A DNA stretch of 64,000 nt from the NCBI GenBank assembly GCA_948099385.1, contig CANUEZ040000151.1, positions 2,116,001 to 2,180,000 on the forward strand, written 5' to 3'. Below are positions 34,080 to 45,193 of this stretch, piece by piece (the stretch's first letter is position 1; each line of letters starts with the position of its first letter). The notes under the pieces are model-generated. The model was not told where the DNA came from. It made no database searches and saw only the letters and a list, made by a program, of their open reading frames with translations. Source of the stretch: Fasciola hepatica. Its lineage: Eukaryota; Platyhelminthes; Trematoda; Plagiorchiida; Fasciolidae. The translations under genes were made by a program, and so were the position numbers.

Positions 34080-34350
34080 TTGTTTTCACTCCAGGAGTTC
34101 AAAAATAAAGGCAAGAAGACTTGTCAGAGGCCGGATGCTTGAAGAACCGCCAAAAAGGGGGAAAAAGCCGGCATATTTTCACGGAAGAGATTGTGCGCAA
34201 TACAAAGAGGATAGAAATTCAGCTGTGAGGATCCAACAGGAGGCAAAGAGACATTCTGAGCTGTCACTGGCTCAAGAGTGTAAACAAAAATCCAGAAGCC
34301 ACAACGGATACGTCCAGTCAAATTGTAACAAGGACGACAACACCGGGTAG
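34080..34350 (+). pseudogene. LINE-E endonuclease-RT linker
   Basis: The open frame 34135-34350 is strongly basic and helical (RIQQEAKRHSELSLAQECKQ), as in the linker between endonuclease and RT of CR1-like LINEs. No RT follows, so the copy stops here. Confidence 0.5.
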
Positions 34351-34689
34351 AATGCTTGCATTCCAACGGCCGAACAAGTAAAGTCATGAAACACAATGGT
34401 TTATATAGGCCCTTTCCCAGACTGCGCGGCACCAACATTGCTGTTGCGGCTGTTTGAGTGCACTGGCTACGTCCTGGCCAATTGCCCGCGGCCGATAGCT
34501 CACTTCTTTTGGGCATCATTTCTACTTGGTTGATCCGATTGTCTTAGATTACAATTTGATCGGCAGTTCCTCACCTGGGCTATCTTACGGGTTGCCGGAG
34601 ATCGCGCTGCTTCCCATTCGGTAGTCCATAGGCCTCTTTTTGTCCGCTTTGGAAAATCTCCGAGGTCGCAAGCAGTACTGCCGAACGTT
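34351..34689. other. Spacer between LINE-E and the CACTA-like element
   Basis: No coding or repeat recognised; reverse open frames at 34519-34124 and 34715-34500 show no family resemblance. The left terminus of the CACTA-like transposon may lie in or just after this stretch. Confidence 0.3.
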
Positions 34690-34806
34690 TGCTCAATTGG
34701 GCTGGGGTTGGACAAACGTTGGCCTAGCCCAGGGCAACCTTGGGCGACTCCGCTGAAAAGCGTTGCGCAGAGCTACCAGCGCCCAACTGGGCTGGGGTTG
34801 AGCATG
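34690..34806. repeat. Candidate left subterminal repeats
   Basis: TTGGGCTGGGGTTG occurs at 34696 and, as CTGGGCTGGGGTTG, at 34787, with AGCCCAGGGC in between and GCTCAA/TTGAGC as an inverted pair at the two limits. The motif is related to the palindromes at 45194-45231. Confidence 0.5.
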
Positions 34807-34919
34807 CCGAAAGCATCCAAAAAATCGCCGAAAATGGCTATATACTTTCGGCCGATGAATCCAATTTCGCTCAGTAGCCTAATATATCATTACAGTATTC
34901 TCCTTCCTTTGGAGCTTAA

Positions 34920-35483
34920 CCACTAAGTCACCCGTACATATATGAGCAAAATGGCCATTTTAATAAAGGAGTAGATAAATTTGTCGAAAATAATGTCGGG
35001 TTTATTTTCAAAAAGCCGCTGATCGCTTTTCCATCAATCCTTCCTACGCGAGGATGTTTCTGGTTCTTCTTCATGCTGTCCACGGGATCTAGAAAAGTAA
35101 GGCATGGAAATACTGATATTAGTAACATCATTGGTAAATGAAGTAAAAAAGCTGTATCGTGAGTTTTAAACACTAGGCCTCTAAGGAGCAATAATTCCGC
35201 ACTAGATTTCATATATATATATACATATATATTCAATTACATTACCAGACACTGAATAAAACTACCACTCAGGAAACTGCTAAGTTACAACGGCGAGACA
35301 TGTGATGAACCCCATGTCTAAGTAGGCATATAAACTGCAGTAAACCGTAACGGCTCAAGATTTGACGAAGCGATTTTCAGGAAATAAAATTGTTATGCGA
35401 CACATAGGAGAACAGCGTACCGCCTTAGCCGTCTTCCTTGGCCTCGATCCCGAGCTATGGTGAACCAGCGCTTTGTATGTCTG
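34920..35483. other. CACTA-like element non-coding part with (AT)n run
   Basis: No coding recognised. An AT-repeat run lies at about 35209-35232; another lies at 42590-42633 near the 3' end of the transposase. Confidence 0.4.
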
Positions 35484-35940
35484 TCAATTACAGACTTTGG
35501 CTCGTTGGAGAACCGCTCCATTCCTTTCATAGCGTCTGATGTTTTGTATGATAGTTAATGTGAACAACCTACCCTTAACGGCGGGGATCAACTTGTGGTC
35601 GTCTACGGTCTTTCGTTGAGGGCTTCCTAGCCAACAGCGGTTAAGGGCAACGTCGTCCCCGATGGATGCGAACAGCATACTACGCACGGTTCCAGCCAAG
35701 TCGTAATTCGCGAACCGCTTGAGCTTTGCCACCCGGAAAGGTTCTGTCAAAGTGTGTACTTACCATGCTGGCATGCACAGCAGGCCAGCTCAGGGTCTCA
35801 TGGAGTTTCCGAAATTCCTTCACTTCTCGGCTCTTCTCGCCTCGGACAGCACAGCTGATGCGTGCGTGGTACCCAACGCGACAGTTAGCCCATCAAGGGT
35901 AAGTTCGGCCTTGCCGAAACGGTAGAGCATATCGTGCATC
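35484..35940 (-). pseudogene. DUF4806-like C-terminal ORF of the CACTA-like element
   Basis: Open frame 35750-35484 (88 codons) reads TVRSMLFASIGDDVALNRCW, then LGSPQRKTVDDHKLIP. The DDVAL...W(L/K)G pattern is typical of the DUF4806-type domain in accessory proteins of animal CACTA/EnSpm-like transposons, from memory of that family. Coding-like sequence continues upstream to about 35940 in another frame. The role in transposition is unknown. It lies on the same strand as the transposase, which supports one element. The domain call is moderate only. Confidence 0.45.
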
Positions 35941-36613
35941 GTATCTTTAGTCATACATGAATATATGTAGTAGTCACCCACGCATAACTTCGCGCAAATC
36001 CTTGCTAGATCTCTCCATTGGCGCTTCGCTTGTCACAGGAGCAGAAACGTTACTATATTATAAGTTGTTCATGACATTTGATAATTACGGTTACCAGTAG
36101 TCTTTCAATGGACTCCTATGAATTCCAGTGACTTGAGATTCCCGAGCCGCCGTTGGGGTTGACGTGATGTGCGGCATCGTTTCAGATTAACTAAATGCGC
36201 AAGTTCTACAGAAATAAAATAGTTGTCTTATGATAGAAAGCCAAGTGCTCTCTCCAAAACCGGTGGCGGAGAAGGGGTCATTTCGAAAGATCCACAGGGT
36301 TCATGAGATACCAAAGTGCGCAACTCTGTCATCCAACGTCAACTGCGTTGGTACCCTCTGAGCAGTGTTGACTCACAATTCTTCCTGCCTCCTGCGAACT
36401 GAATACCGCTGGCCAAACAGTGTTTGCGGCACAGTGTCGTAGGTGCTGCACATTGGCGATTAGTGTAGCAGCCTACTTTTGAAAACGAAAGCATCCCCGA
36501 AATTGTCTAGGAGAGTCACGTTTAAAAACATTTAACTTTGGCGGACATCCCACGAACTCGTATGCCGGAACCGAATCAGGCAGTGATGCACCAGAAAGCA
36601 GCAACTGCCGGTA
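35941..36613. other. CACTA-like element, unclear part left of BEL-2
   Basis: The reverse strand may encode the N-terminal part of the companion ORF (frame 36661-36473 crosses into the BEL-2 LTR), but no motif was recognised. Confidence 0.3.
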
Positions 36614-36618
36614 CGCGC
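36614..36618. repeat. Target duplication CGCGC, left of BEL-2
   Basis: Five bases CGCGC directly before the LTR start TGTAACGG. The same five bases follow the other LTR at 42417-42421. BEL/Pao integrases usually make 5-bp duplications. Confidence 0.9.
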
Positions 36619-37002
36619 TGTAACGGTTGTTCCGACTGTGAGAAACGCGTAGCCGATTCAAAACGAATCCCGAAACCAGAACAAGATTGATTCGTAGTTT
36701 CTACGGTACCGGATTACCAAGTTATACGCATATAAATATGTACAAACCTCAACTGTACGGCCACAACGTCTGACAACGAGGATCAGAGTTCAACAAATGC
36801 TAATGTCAGGTAACACCGTCACGGCAGTCCAAGGTCGAATCAGAATTATGCCACTTCACGTGAGCAAACTATAAGCAAATGTTGAAGTGTAGTGATTCAT
36901 GCATGTTGTACTTGTTCCAGGTTCAATAAAATAAAGGGCATAGTCTCAACAACGCAAGTATATGACAACGCCTAGAGAGGATTCCCATGCATGTACGTTA
37001 CA
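36619..37002 (-). repeat. BEL-2 3' LTR (left)
   Basis: 384 bp, starting TGTAACGG and ending GTTACA on the forward strand (an inverted TGTAAC/GTTACA terminus). On the coding strand it is preceded by a purine-rich tract (GGGCGGTTTTGGTGGGCGG, complement of 37003-37021), the expected plus-strand primer. The 42033-42416 LTR matches it at an offset of 5414 bases. Confidence 0.93.
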
Positions 37003-38022
37003 CCGCCCACCAAAACCGCCCATGAAGCGGTCAATATCCAAGGAGTAAATAGGGGTACTGGTTCGCCCTAACCTACCTAGGCCCTAAGTCAGTGCACACG
37101 CAGGTCGCATTGGGCTTCATCTATCGTTGGCAAGTTGCAGACACGCTTGCGGGTTTCTTGAGGTTATGCTCTATCTCTCGACGTCTTGGAGTTTCCTCTG
37201 AGAATTACTTGACATTATCCGTATAAAAAAGGGGGCTTCGAAGTGATCGGGATGCGTAGACAGATTACGGAATGTGGAGGAAAAGGCTGTCCAAACAAGA
37301 GTAAAGTACGTGGCAAGATGAAGACTTGGAATTCCTAATGAAAAATTGAGACGCATGCGGGGTACTGGAACGTCAGGGGCTCCAACAGCGGTGTTATCAC
37401 ATTAGAAGTATTTGTGACTCACAACGTATATCCGCTTAATCACAGGTTGAATAATAATACAAATAGGTCACGGGAGAAGAAATATTTTTACAAACGGTCA
37501 GCAAGTGCTTGTTCAAGAGCTTCTGTTACTTCTCAAACATTATCGCGTCGTGTGATAAACTAAGATTTGGAAAACTAACTCCATGGTAAATCGCGAGCAC
37601 TGTGTGAAATTAGACACAAATATGCCTCAAAGACGGTGTGAAGGGCTGGGTCCTACGGGAGAATGCATGAGGAATAAATAAATAAATTCAGCTTCATTTG
37701 GTATCATCATTTATCCTGGCTAGCTCGCGGGCCTCGAACGGGAAAGCGTCTAGTTATAGTAGGCGTAGAAAGTCGGGTTCGGCCTAGTTCAGCTCGCCTG
37801 ATAGTATGGTCCCCAAATTTAATGTGTTCTATGGTCGTGCGCCTTTCGTAATCGATGGGAATACTTTGTATCGTGTCTATCAGGCCACCGCTCTTAACAT
37901 TTTTGTCCGGTCGGGAAAGTGGCACAGTTTTTCTATTAGGCTTACGCTTCTCGTGACGTTTGTAGCCAATGTCAGTCTTTTGGTCTCGATATTGCCATCA
38001 TCAGGCTTAGGTATTAGTAGCA
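37003..38022 (-). pseudogene. BEL-2 3' internal region with truncated integrase start
   Basis: Directly beyond the solo LTR (from 38027 down) the pol frame goes on with ETKRLTLATNVTRSVSLIEK, the segment that joins RNase H to integrase in BEL/Pao pol (compare about 59000-58890 in BEL-3). It ends at a stop near 37890. The zinc-binding and DDE core of the integrase are absent. Another open frame (37925-37707) with a YERRTTIEHIKFGD stretch follows; it does not resemble the integrase and may be foreign or a scrambled deletion product. 37003-37700 has no coding. Confidence 0.6.
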
Positions 38023-38027
38023 TTGGC

Positions 38028-38403
38028 TGTAACGAACGTTTGAGCAATGCGTAGCCAAATTCGCAAAGGATCCCGAAATCAAAAGACGATTATCCGCAAT
38101 ATTCTACGATACTAGATTATTACATGAACAATGACATAAAAAATATACAAACCTCAATAATACGATCACAAGGACTCAACAACGAGAAACCGAATATTAG
38201 CGTGTGAGCAAACAGCTCGTGCGTCACGCAGGTCCTGAACAAGGATGTGCCAAAGTAGCGCTCTGGGCGCGAACAAACAACAATTGGTCCAGAAAAACAA
38301 CCAGTTCGTAAAGACAAGTCAATGGTGTAGGCAAATGAGTGATGTTAGGAAAAACACTGAATCGCGGGGGAAAAAGGGGGATTTTCCAAGACCGGCTTTT
38401 ACA
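38028..38403 (-). mobile_element. Solo LTR of the BEL-3 family nested in BEL-2
   Basis: 376 bp starting TGTAACGAAC and ending TTTTACA on the forward strand. It aligns along its whole length with the BEL-3 LTRs (56403-56778, 62662-63037), sharing for instance GAGCAATGCGTAGCCAAATT. TTGGC occurs directly on both sides (38023-38027 and 38404-38408) as the target duplication. No internal sequence is attached: a solo LTR left by recombination between the two LTRs of an insertion. Confidence 0.92.
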
Positions 38404-39324
38404 TTGGCCACTTCTCTTTAGATGCAGTCAGGAAGTCCGGTCCTATTGTCCACATCCGTAACCTCTCTAGTGTTTTCAGGCCCCTTGAGTAGTAGTCGGC
38501 CAGGTTACTGGCGGATTGTACATAGTGCCATTGATCGGTCTTAGTCGACTCATGGATTATAGTGTGTCTGTTGGCCACGAAGTTGTTAAAGCAAGTGGTA
38601 ATGTTGTTTATGTAATGCAGTACCGTAGCTGAGTCCGTCCAAAAGTTTGGTTCCCAGTTTTTCCGATCGAAGCATCTTCTAATCAGCTTCGCGGGTTTCA
38701 CGGCCAGTACCGTTGCAGTCAGTTCCAATCACTGACTTCGAAGGGGCTACTCTTGCCTTTGCGAATAATATCTGTCTAAGCCGCCCACCATTTGCGTCTA
38801 CCCAGCAGCCGTAAACCACTATCCCTTGGCCTATTTATGATGCTTCAGAAAATACGTGGAGATGGGCGCCGTTTGTGCACTTGATTCCTGTCAAGCATCT
38901 TTGTATTTTGATCTCACCAAGTTGATCTAGGCTGTGCAGCCAGTCGGGCCATCGCTTATAGTCGTCATCCCGGAGGGGTCCATCCCAACCCGTTCCTCTC
39001 TGGCACAACGATTGCAGCAAGCACTTTCCCCGGAAACAACCATGGCAAAACGAAACCTAGGGGATCATAGAGGCTTGAGACCGATGATAGGTTTCCCCTT
39101 CGTGTGACTGATCGTTTGGGTAGGTCCAGAGTGAAAATGAATTCGTCACCTCTGGGTTGCTATTGAAGACCAAGCTTGCGCTCCGTTTGTGAAGAGGATC
39201 CCAAAAGCTCTCTCGTACACTCCATTTCCTCGGACTTCGGGATAACATTGAGCACCTCTTGGTTGTTCGAAGTCCATTTAGCGAGGTTGAATCCCCCGGT
39301 CTTTAGAGTGGTGATCAGTTTGGT
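38399..39324 (-). pseudogene. pol: BEL-2 RT end and RNase H
   Basis: Fragmented continuation of pol. The segment 39366-39160 follows the RT catalytic motif, with FNLAKWTSNNQEVLNVIPKS as in other BEL RTs. 39020-38835 holds a thumb or connection piece (GEIKIQRCLTG, the DIRIPRCLTP block of BEL-3). The open frame 38728-38399 (109 codons) is RNase H: ELTATVLAVK (motif with the catalytic Glu), FWTDSATVLHYI (catalytic Asp) and NLADYYSRG. At least three frame changes. The last codons run into the nested solo LTR. Confidence 0.85.
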
Positions 39325-40169
39325 CATATATAGAATAGCAGTATTCGGGCCGTCAAGAGAACACAAAACATCGCCGACGTAGAATGGTACATTGCTCTTC
39401 CTAACAGATTGCCAGTGCCGCCGAAACGCTTGAGGGTTTCACGGAGGGCAAACTTAGCACAGGAGGGGAATGATACCGTCTCAAAGGGATGAACGGTCAG
39501 TCTGTACTTGTTTGGTGCACGATTTGCGTTGCTTTCAGGCCACCGGAAAAGACAAAAAGCGTCGCTATCTTCAACGGGCAACTTTACTTGTAGAAACATT
39601 TCACGTATGCCCGCAAAAAAGACCACTTTTCCTAGCCGAAAACGACATAAAACCTCAACTAGCAGTGTCGTCCAGTCTGGGCCCTGTAGTATATGGTCGT
39701 TGAGTGATACACCCTGACATTTCGCGGCACGGTCGAAAACCACCCTGACCCTCCCCTGTTTCTTTGGGTCCACGACCGGATGATGAGGTAGGTACCACCT
39801 CAAGTCTGCGCTGAATACCGCTGTATCCAATCTTTCTGTATAACCCAAGCCTATATTATGTTGCGTGGCTTGCGTGTATTTTATCCTTAATTTTTGTTCT
39901 CGAATTAGCCTGGTTTTGAGGAAGCATAACCTTTTTAGAGCCATTCCTCGGCTGTTTGGCATAGGTTTCATGTTGGGTCTCCACGAGTCAGGAACCTCGA
40001 ACCGATCTATCACATACTTAGCGTTCCTGGCTACCATTTTCAAAGCCGACCTATCTTCTCGTGATGGGGCATCCCTATCAATGGCCAGGTCGGCAAATTC
40101 GGCGTTACACAGCCGTTGGAATGCCTGTTCAATGTTCGCAGTTTCCACCGAAGTGCTGCTGAGTTGCAT
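39324..40169 (-). pseudogene. pol: BEL-2 reverse transcriptase
   Basis: Open frame of 281 codons covering the spacer after the protease and most of the RT: a basic stretch with RFEVPDSWRPNMKPMPNSRG, then HHPVVDPKKQGRVRVVFDRA (the PHHPV block that opens BEL RTs), LNDHILQGPDWTTLL, FAGIREMFLQVKLPVEDSDA, and YRLTVHPFETVSFPSCAKFA. The catalytic box falls at a frame change near 39380; in the correct frame it reads FYVGD, where BEL elements normally have YVDD, so the first Asp is lost. The reading frame start is not a real start; it begins after a break with the protease. Confidence 0.88.
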
Positions 40170-40366
40170 TTGTTTGCCACATCTTCCATCTTTACTACCA
40201 CATAAAGTCCAGCCGGATATAAAGCTTACTGCATAGGGTGCTTTGCGGCTTTCTATTCTTTGATCCAGGGCCCAATGAGCTTCCGGTGTATCGCAGCCGA
40301 TCAGCAGATCAATTTCGTTATTCTGCTACTCCTCGATCGTAACCCCGTCGAGATGTGGCCACTGAG

Positions 40367-41000
40367 TCAGAATCGATTGCACTGACTGAGGTGACATATC
40401 GGCAGGTCCTTCATGGCGAGTGCTTCTAGAGTTTCTGCTCTATTGTTGTTGACCAAGGAAACGAGGTGTAGGTGCATTTTGGTCGACTGGATGACCTGGG
40501 TGCCACTCATTGTGCCCACTGCTAATGAAGATTTATTCCGCCTGGTCCCATTTCTCTCTGCAAACTCCTTCCTTACTAGAGTGGTATCCGAGCCCTTATT
40601 TACGAAGGCCAACGCTCTTATAACCCTAAATGGGGTTTCTACGCCAACTGTTATTACTCCTAAGTGAATGGTTTTTTTAGTGGAGCGAGGCACTGAGCAG
40701 ACCACACTTGGCTTCGGAGTTTCTTTAGCATTCAAACTCTGGCATTTGTGTAGTAGATAATGGTGCTTCCCATGGCCTCCATCCTGACTACAACTGGGTT
40801 TCTTTTAGCAGGCCGCTGCTCTATATGAATTGTTGAGACAGATGAAGTACACGCTCAGTCTCTTAGCCAATTTAATATCGTTCGTCGACTTCTACGTTGC
40901 GGAAGCGAGGGCATTCCGCTGGGCGATGAGTTTCCCCGCAAACCTAACACACCGCCAAGTTTTCAACTTCGAAAGATAATGCGTGCGTGTTTGCTCATGG
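40367..41000 (-). pseudogene. pol: BEL-2 zinc knuckle end and aspartic protease
   Basis: Near 40810-40740 the Cys/His region ends with a GHGKHHYLLHKC block. The protease frame 40735-40367 has VKPSVVC-type entry wording (KPSVVCSVPRSTKKTIHLGV) and the active-site region ALAFVNKGSDTTLVRKEF. BEL/Pao proteases have DSGS here (as in BEL-4, 51920), so the catalytic Asp is replaced by Asn. The flap-like and later blocks (DLPICHLSQC) follow, then the frame is lost at 40367. Confidence 0.82.
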
Positions 41001-41816
41001 TTGGCTTCTACTTGGTTCCCTGGTCCAGCTTTGCGTCGTCGTAATCCTAGATAACTTGCTCGTCTCGCGCACAAGTTGACCGAAACGATTGTTTGCTATT
41101 TGGGCATGACGGTCTATAAACTGCATCAGGTCTTCGAAAGTGGATTCTCTCCCAAATCTACTGATCCCTTCGGCTTCCTCGGCCCATCTACCCTGTAGTG
41201 CTGTGGGTAAACTGCGCACTATGGTCTCCAATGTGTGCAGTGAGTTCAGGTCTGATCGGTATTCTGGGTGATTCAGTGCGACGCTGCAGCTCTGCATTTT
41301 TATCACCATGCTGGCTAGAGTGCCCGACTTGCCTTTGGAGTGTTTTGTCTCTGACAATACACCGTCGATAAAATTCCGGGCGACTTTAAATGGTTGCCCA
41401 TGTAGGCTTTTCAGAATTTTAAGTCCCCGAGTGTAACCTCCGTCGGTCTCCAGCATCGAGCACCCGTCGATTGCTTCCCTGGCCCTTCCACAACTGTAAT
41501 GCAGTAAATGCAAGAATCTCTGTCCTGGATCGGATACTCTCCTCTCCAGAAAGTTCTCGTACTTTTTGACGAACTTACAGTACTGTTCGGAGCTCCCATC
41601 GAACGGGGACAATTCTACTCTTGGTAAGTCAATGGCTTGGGTTACACTGGTACAGGTCGACTTTAATCTTTCCACGGAACTGCTGGGCTGAATGACCGCA
41701 TGCTCTATGGTCTTCAAAGTCACCTCTCGCTCTCGTCTCTGGAGTTGATCTTTCCCGGCATATTCCGCTTCTCCCCTAGCCTGCCTAAGCTGTGTTTGCA
41801 ATTCAACTATTCTCAA
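40995..41816 (-). pseudogene. gag: BEL-2 gag
   Basis: Open frame of 273 codons: an N-terminal coiled-coil-like part (RIVELQTQLRQARGEAEYAG), LPRVELSPFDGSSEQYCKF, the DUF1759-like core with CGRAREAIDGC, GGYTRGLKILKSLHGQPFK, MQSCSVALNHPEYRSDL and LQGRWAEEAEGISRFGRES. A stop directly precedes the Met at 41816; the homologous frame of BEL-3 reads through, so the true start lay upstream towards 42000 and was cut off by that stop. The C-terminal knuckle is out of frame downstream. Confidence 0.88.
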
Positions 41817-42032
41817 TCAACAGACATCATCACCCTTAAATTCTATATCACTAGCTGAAGTATATAAAATTGCACTGACACGGCTAGCAGACCTAGCAGT
41901 GTCTAAGGAATCAGAATCACCCAAGGATATCCCGGGTACTTGCCGGGTTACATCCTGTCCAGCTTCGGTTTGTCTTCGTCCTCTTCATGGCATTTCAGAT
42001 TGGTTTCCTCCTGGTGATTCCAAGTTGAGTAC

Positions 42033-42416
42033 CGAAACCGTTATTCCGGCTGTGAGAAACGCGTAGCCGATTCAAAACGAATCCCGAAACCAGAACAAGA
42101 TTGATTCGTAGTTTCTATGGTACCGGATTACCAAGTTATACGCATATAAATATGTACAAACCTCAACTGTACGGCCACAACGTCTGACAACGAGGATCAG
42201 AGTTCAACAAATGCTAATGTCAGGTAACACCGTCACGGCAGTCCAAGGTCGAATCAGAATTATGCCACTTCACGTGAGCAAACTATAAGCAAATGTTGAA
42301 GTGTAGTGATTCATGCATGTTGTACTTGTTCCAGGTTCAATAAAATAAAGGGCATAGTCTCAACAACGCAAGTATATGACAACGCCTAGAGAGGATTCCC
42401 ACGCATGTACTTTACA
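42033..42416 (-). repeat. BEL-2 5' LTR (right)
   Basis: 384 bp matching 36619-37002 almost base for base. Directly inside it (coding strand) lies GTACTCAACTTGGAATCACC, which shares GTACTCAA with the internal start of BEL-4 at 50524. A primer-binding site starting TGG near 42023 is possible but the tRNA is not identified. Confidence 0.93.
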
Positions 42417-42421
42417 CGCGC
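42417..42421. repeat. Target duplication CGCGC, right of BEL-2
   Basis: Matches 36614-36618. Confidence 0.9.
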
Positions 42422-42659
42422 CCTCACTTTTGGTGCGCAGCAACCTGGAAGCGGTGGCAATCAACCGTCTAATTACTGTGAGCCACAGCATACCAACTGT
42501 CCCCTACAAACTTGACTACGACGTACATCTAGACGAGAGTAATTATATGTAGAAAACAGACGCCACCTTCGTCGGTGCTTTTCACTGCCGTATAGATATA
42601 TATACACATGCATATATATATATATGCACCAAGGAAGAACAACAGCGGAACCAACAATT

Positions 42660-44780
42660 TTATAAGAATGTATGTAAAATGGGGACGCACACATGGTAAG
42701 AGTTGACCGATAAAAGTAAACGTTTACAGGAGACAGTGTGAATGAGAGCAGTATGGATGTCGAAATGCAATCCGTGTGCTGAAAAGATAAATAACCGCGT
42801 TGAAAGCAACGCTTGCGTAAAAAATTCTCCGACGATGTTAGAATAGATGAAATGAACTTCATCGTTCAAAATGCTGACTACAGTTACCGGTTCATTGTCT
42901 ATCACTATGATATTATTGGGATGTAAGTTAGATAAAGATAATGCCTTAGCAACACACAAAAATGGAGTTTTGGAGGAACGGGGTATAGGCAAGAGCTTGT
43001 CATCGAACAGCAGAGTTTTTTCGAGATGACAGTGAACAGTGTTCACTTCGTGCAGCCGCTTGTACAACTGCTCCGCTTGTCTGGTCGGCCCTTTTATCAG
43101 ACATTTCAGCTTGCCCAAATGGGATTCATAAGTGAAGCATGAGAAGCTGTCCTCTGCTAGATGGGTCAGACAATGAACATTGTACACAACTGAATTAGGT
43201 CCATACAGTTTTGCCGTCTCCTGCACAAAAACATGCAAAACGCCGTGGGGGAAGTCTAGCAAATCAGCATGTCAAACGGGATGCGGAAATATATATACAG
43301 AAACAAACAAAAGTAAAATATAAATCACGGGGTAATAAATTGAGTAGGCACATAGAACCAAGGTAAAGGAAGAACTGGCGAAATTCCGTCGCCTTCCAGC
43401 GTTCGATATCACGCGTGAGACGGCATGTGCGCTGGAAGTCACAAGTAAGAGCACTGTGGGTTACCAGAATTCGGTCGCCCAGTTCCTACACACCCGACCT
43501 ACTCAGAAGGCAACGTGGTAAATGCCGGCCTTTCAGCCAGATGTTAAGTAGTTTCTGTGTTCCCCCAAGGCATACTAAATGTATATAATCTAACGGGAAT
43601 GTGGTCACAATATCGATGGGCAGGGCTAGGACCGGAGTGGTGCCTATGTGGTGACGATGATACTTCCCGGCGAGAAACTTTTCATCCGTTCGTGCTGCAG
43701 CCTCGACGACGGGAATTGTCATCCTCCCGCCAATATGCAAGCAGCGTTGGTTGCATTTATCACAGCCGAAGTAACCAGCAAGGCTTTTGATTTGACGAAC
43801 AAAGGCCCTAGCTGGAGTTCACAGACAACAGCCTTCAAGCAACATCGTATGAAAGAATTACGATAGCTTAGGCCATTTTGTTGCAGTTGGTCCAGTCCTC
43901 TCACTGTGTGGCACAAATAATCATGTACTGGATGTGGTTTTTTAACACCACAATAAAATCCAACAGTCTGATCTGCACGCACATTGGCTGCACTATCCTT
44001 GCCAAAATCGGCCACGCCTGAAAGGAAGATGCCAGAAACAATGACAGCCCATCTGTATTCAGGTGCAGGTCGATAGAAGCTGGAATAAAATCCATGCTGC
44101 TTAGGCATATATTTATCCCGTGTATCAATCCAACTTGAATATATATTCAACTATCTAGCCAAATTTTCTCACACGAAAGTGGCTTACGAGAAATAGTCAG
44201 TGGATCGCGTGGAAGACCCGTACAAACTTGCCCACACAGGTGAGTACGTCCTGCCGCTGTTTCATGCTTAAGTTTGAGATGACGAATAAACCAGACAGCA
44301 ACTGTTGCATCATATCCGTGTTAACGGTAATGGATACATTTATTCAAGTTGTACTTCTTCCGCAGCTTGAAAATAACGCAATATAAAGACGATACCATCT
44401 TACCCGATGAAACAATCCCCACTGATGTGCACCCAGTGGGAAGTGTATCTCCACTTGTCAGGTCCCAGGGCACTCCTGTTTTTACCTCCGGCTTCCGCGG
44501 CCCCGCATCAACAAATGCACCGGAAGTGCTAGCTGTAACTGCTGTTTAACAACTCAAATAAATAAATCCATTTTAAGAGCATACTCCGGATTCTTGCTTT
44601 GGGACACGAAGTTCTATGCCCCCACAAACTGGCATCGTGACATATGGGACACAGCAAGGAGCCCAGTTCCCCCTTTCTCCTCCTATACCTTTGCCACTTG
44701 CTCTTTCTCGGCATAACAAAACGTTTCCTATAGGATTGAGAAACGATGAAAGAATGGGCTCCAACTGGTAACCATTTCAA
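42660..44780 (-). pseudogene. CACTA/EnSpm-like transposase (TNP2 type), frameshifted
   Basis: DNA transposase gene on the reverse strand, broken into frames. In coding order: 44780-44529 (basic N-terminal part with CPICHD and a second CP), 44150-43719 with GLSYRNSFIRCCLKAVVCEL, and its overlapping frame with ASIDLHLNTDGLSLFLASSF and QAWPILARIVQPM. Then 43740-43486 with FLAGKYHRHHIGTTPVLALP and IVTTFPLDYIHLVCLGGTQK, the family's hallmark block, and 43262-42660 (200 codons) with LYGPNSVVYNVHCLTHLAED and ESHLGKLKCLIKGPTRQAEQ, which matches the DUF4218-like region. The blocks and their order are those of animal CACTA transposases. Frame changes near 43900, 43730 and 43480 inactivate it. Confidence 0.82.
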
Positions 44781-45193
44781 TAATGAGATTTATTTTCCAG
44801 GAAATACTGGTGACTTCCACAACGACAACGTGGGAAGAAACTTCTACTTTTATATGAAGAATGGAATGTTTCAAGCGATTATTACCTAAGATACAAGAAT
44901 TGGACGACGGAACAGTAACAATACAGTCTAAAGTGTACTTATTAATGACACTTAGGCAATTATACTACCAACAGCAACTACGCTCCATTGAAAACACTCA
45001 CCTGTCTGCAAACAATGAGCAAAACCAAAGAGGGCCACTCAAACACGAGGGCAAGCAGTGAAACAAAAATATGTGCAAATGTCACACGAATTTTGGTTGC
45101 CCATTTGTACGAAACCTATATAAACAAAAGGCGCCCTGCCTTCCAGGAAGATCTGTGCCATTTATGTTGAAAAGTATCGTCATCGTGTGCCAC
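44781..45193. other. CACTA-like element 5' non-coding part
   Basis: Upstream of the transposase N-terminus. Forward open frames (44861-45061, 45071-45304) have no family resemblance. The stretch ends in the palindromes at 45194. Confidence 0.35.

Larger units (their letters stand above)
36619..42416 (-). mobile_element. BEL-2, complete BEL/Pao element with two LTRs
   Basis: A 5.8-kb element on the reverse strand bounded by 384-bp direct repeats (36619-37002 and 42033-42416) and a 5-bp target duplication. The LTRs differ at about eight positions, five of them in the last 20 bases next to the primer-binding side. Gag, protease, RT and RNase H are recognisable in order from right to left. The integrase is lost after its first part, and a solo LTR of a related family sits at 38028-38403. 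All genes are broken, so any mobility would have depended on other copies. Confidence 0.92.

Noticed and set aside
34457..34480. CACTGGCTACG as a CACTA-type left terminus
   Set aside because: No matching inverted partner at the right side of the CACTA-like element, and it lies outside the subterminal repeat cluster.
35209..35232. AT-repeat runs here and at 42590-42633 as possible element ends
   Set aside because: Simple microsatellites without shared flanks.
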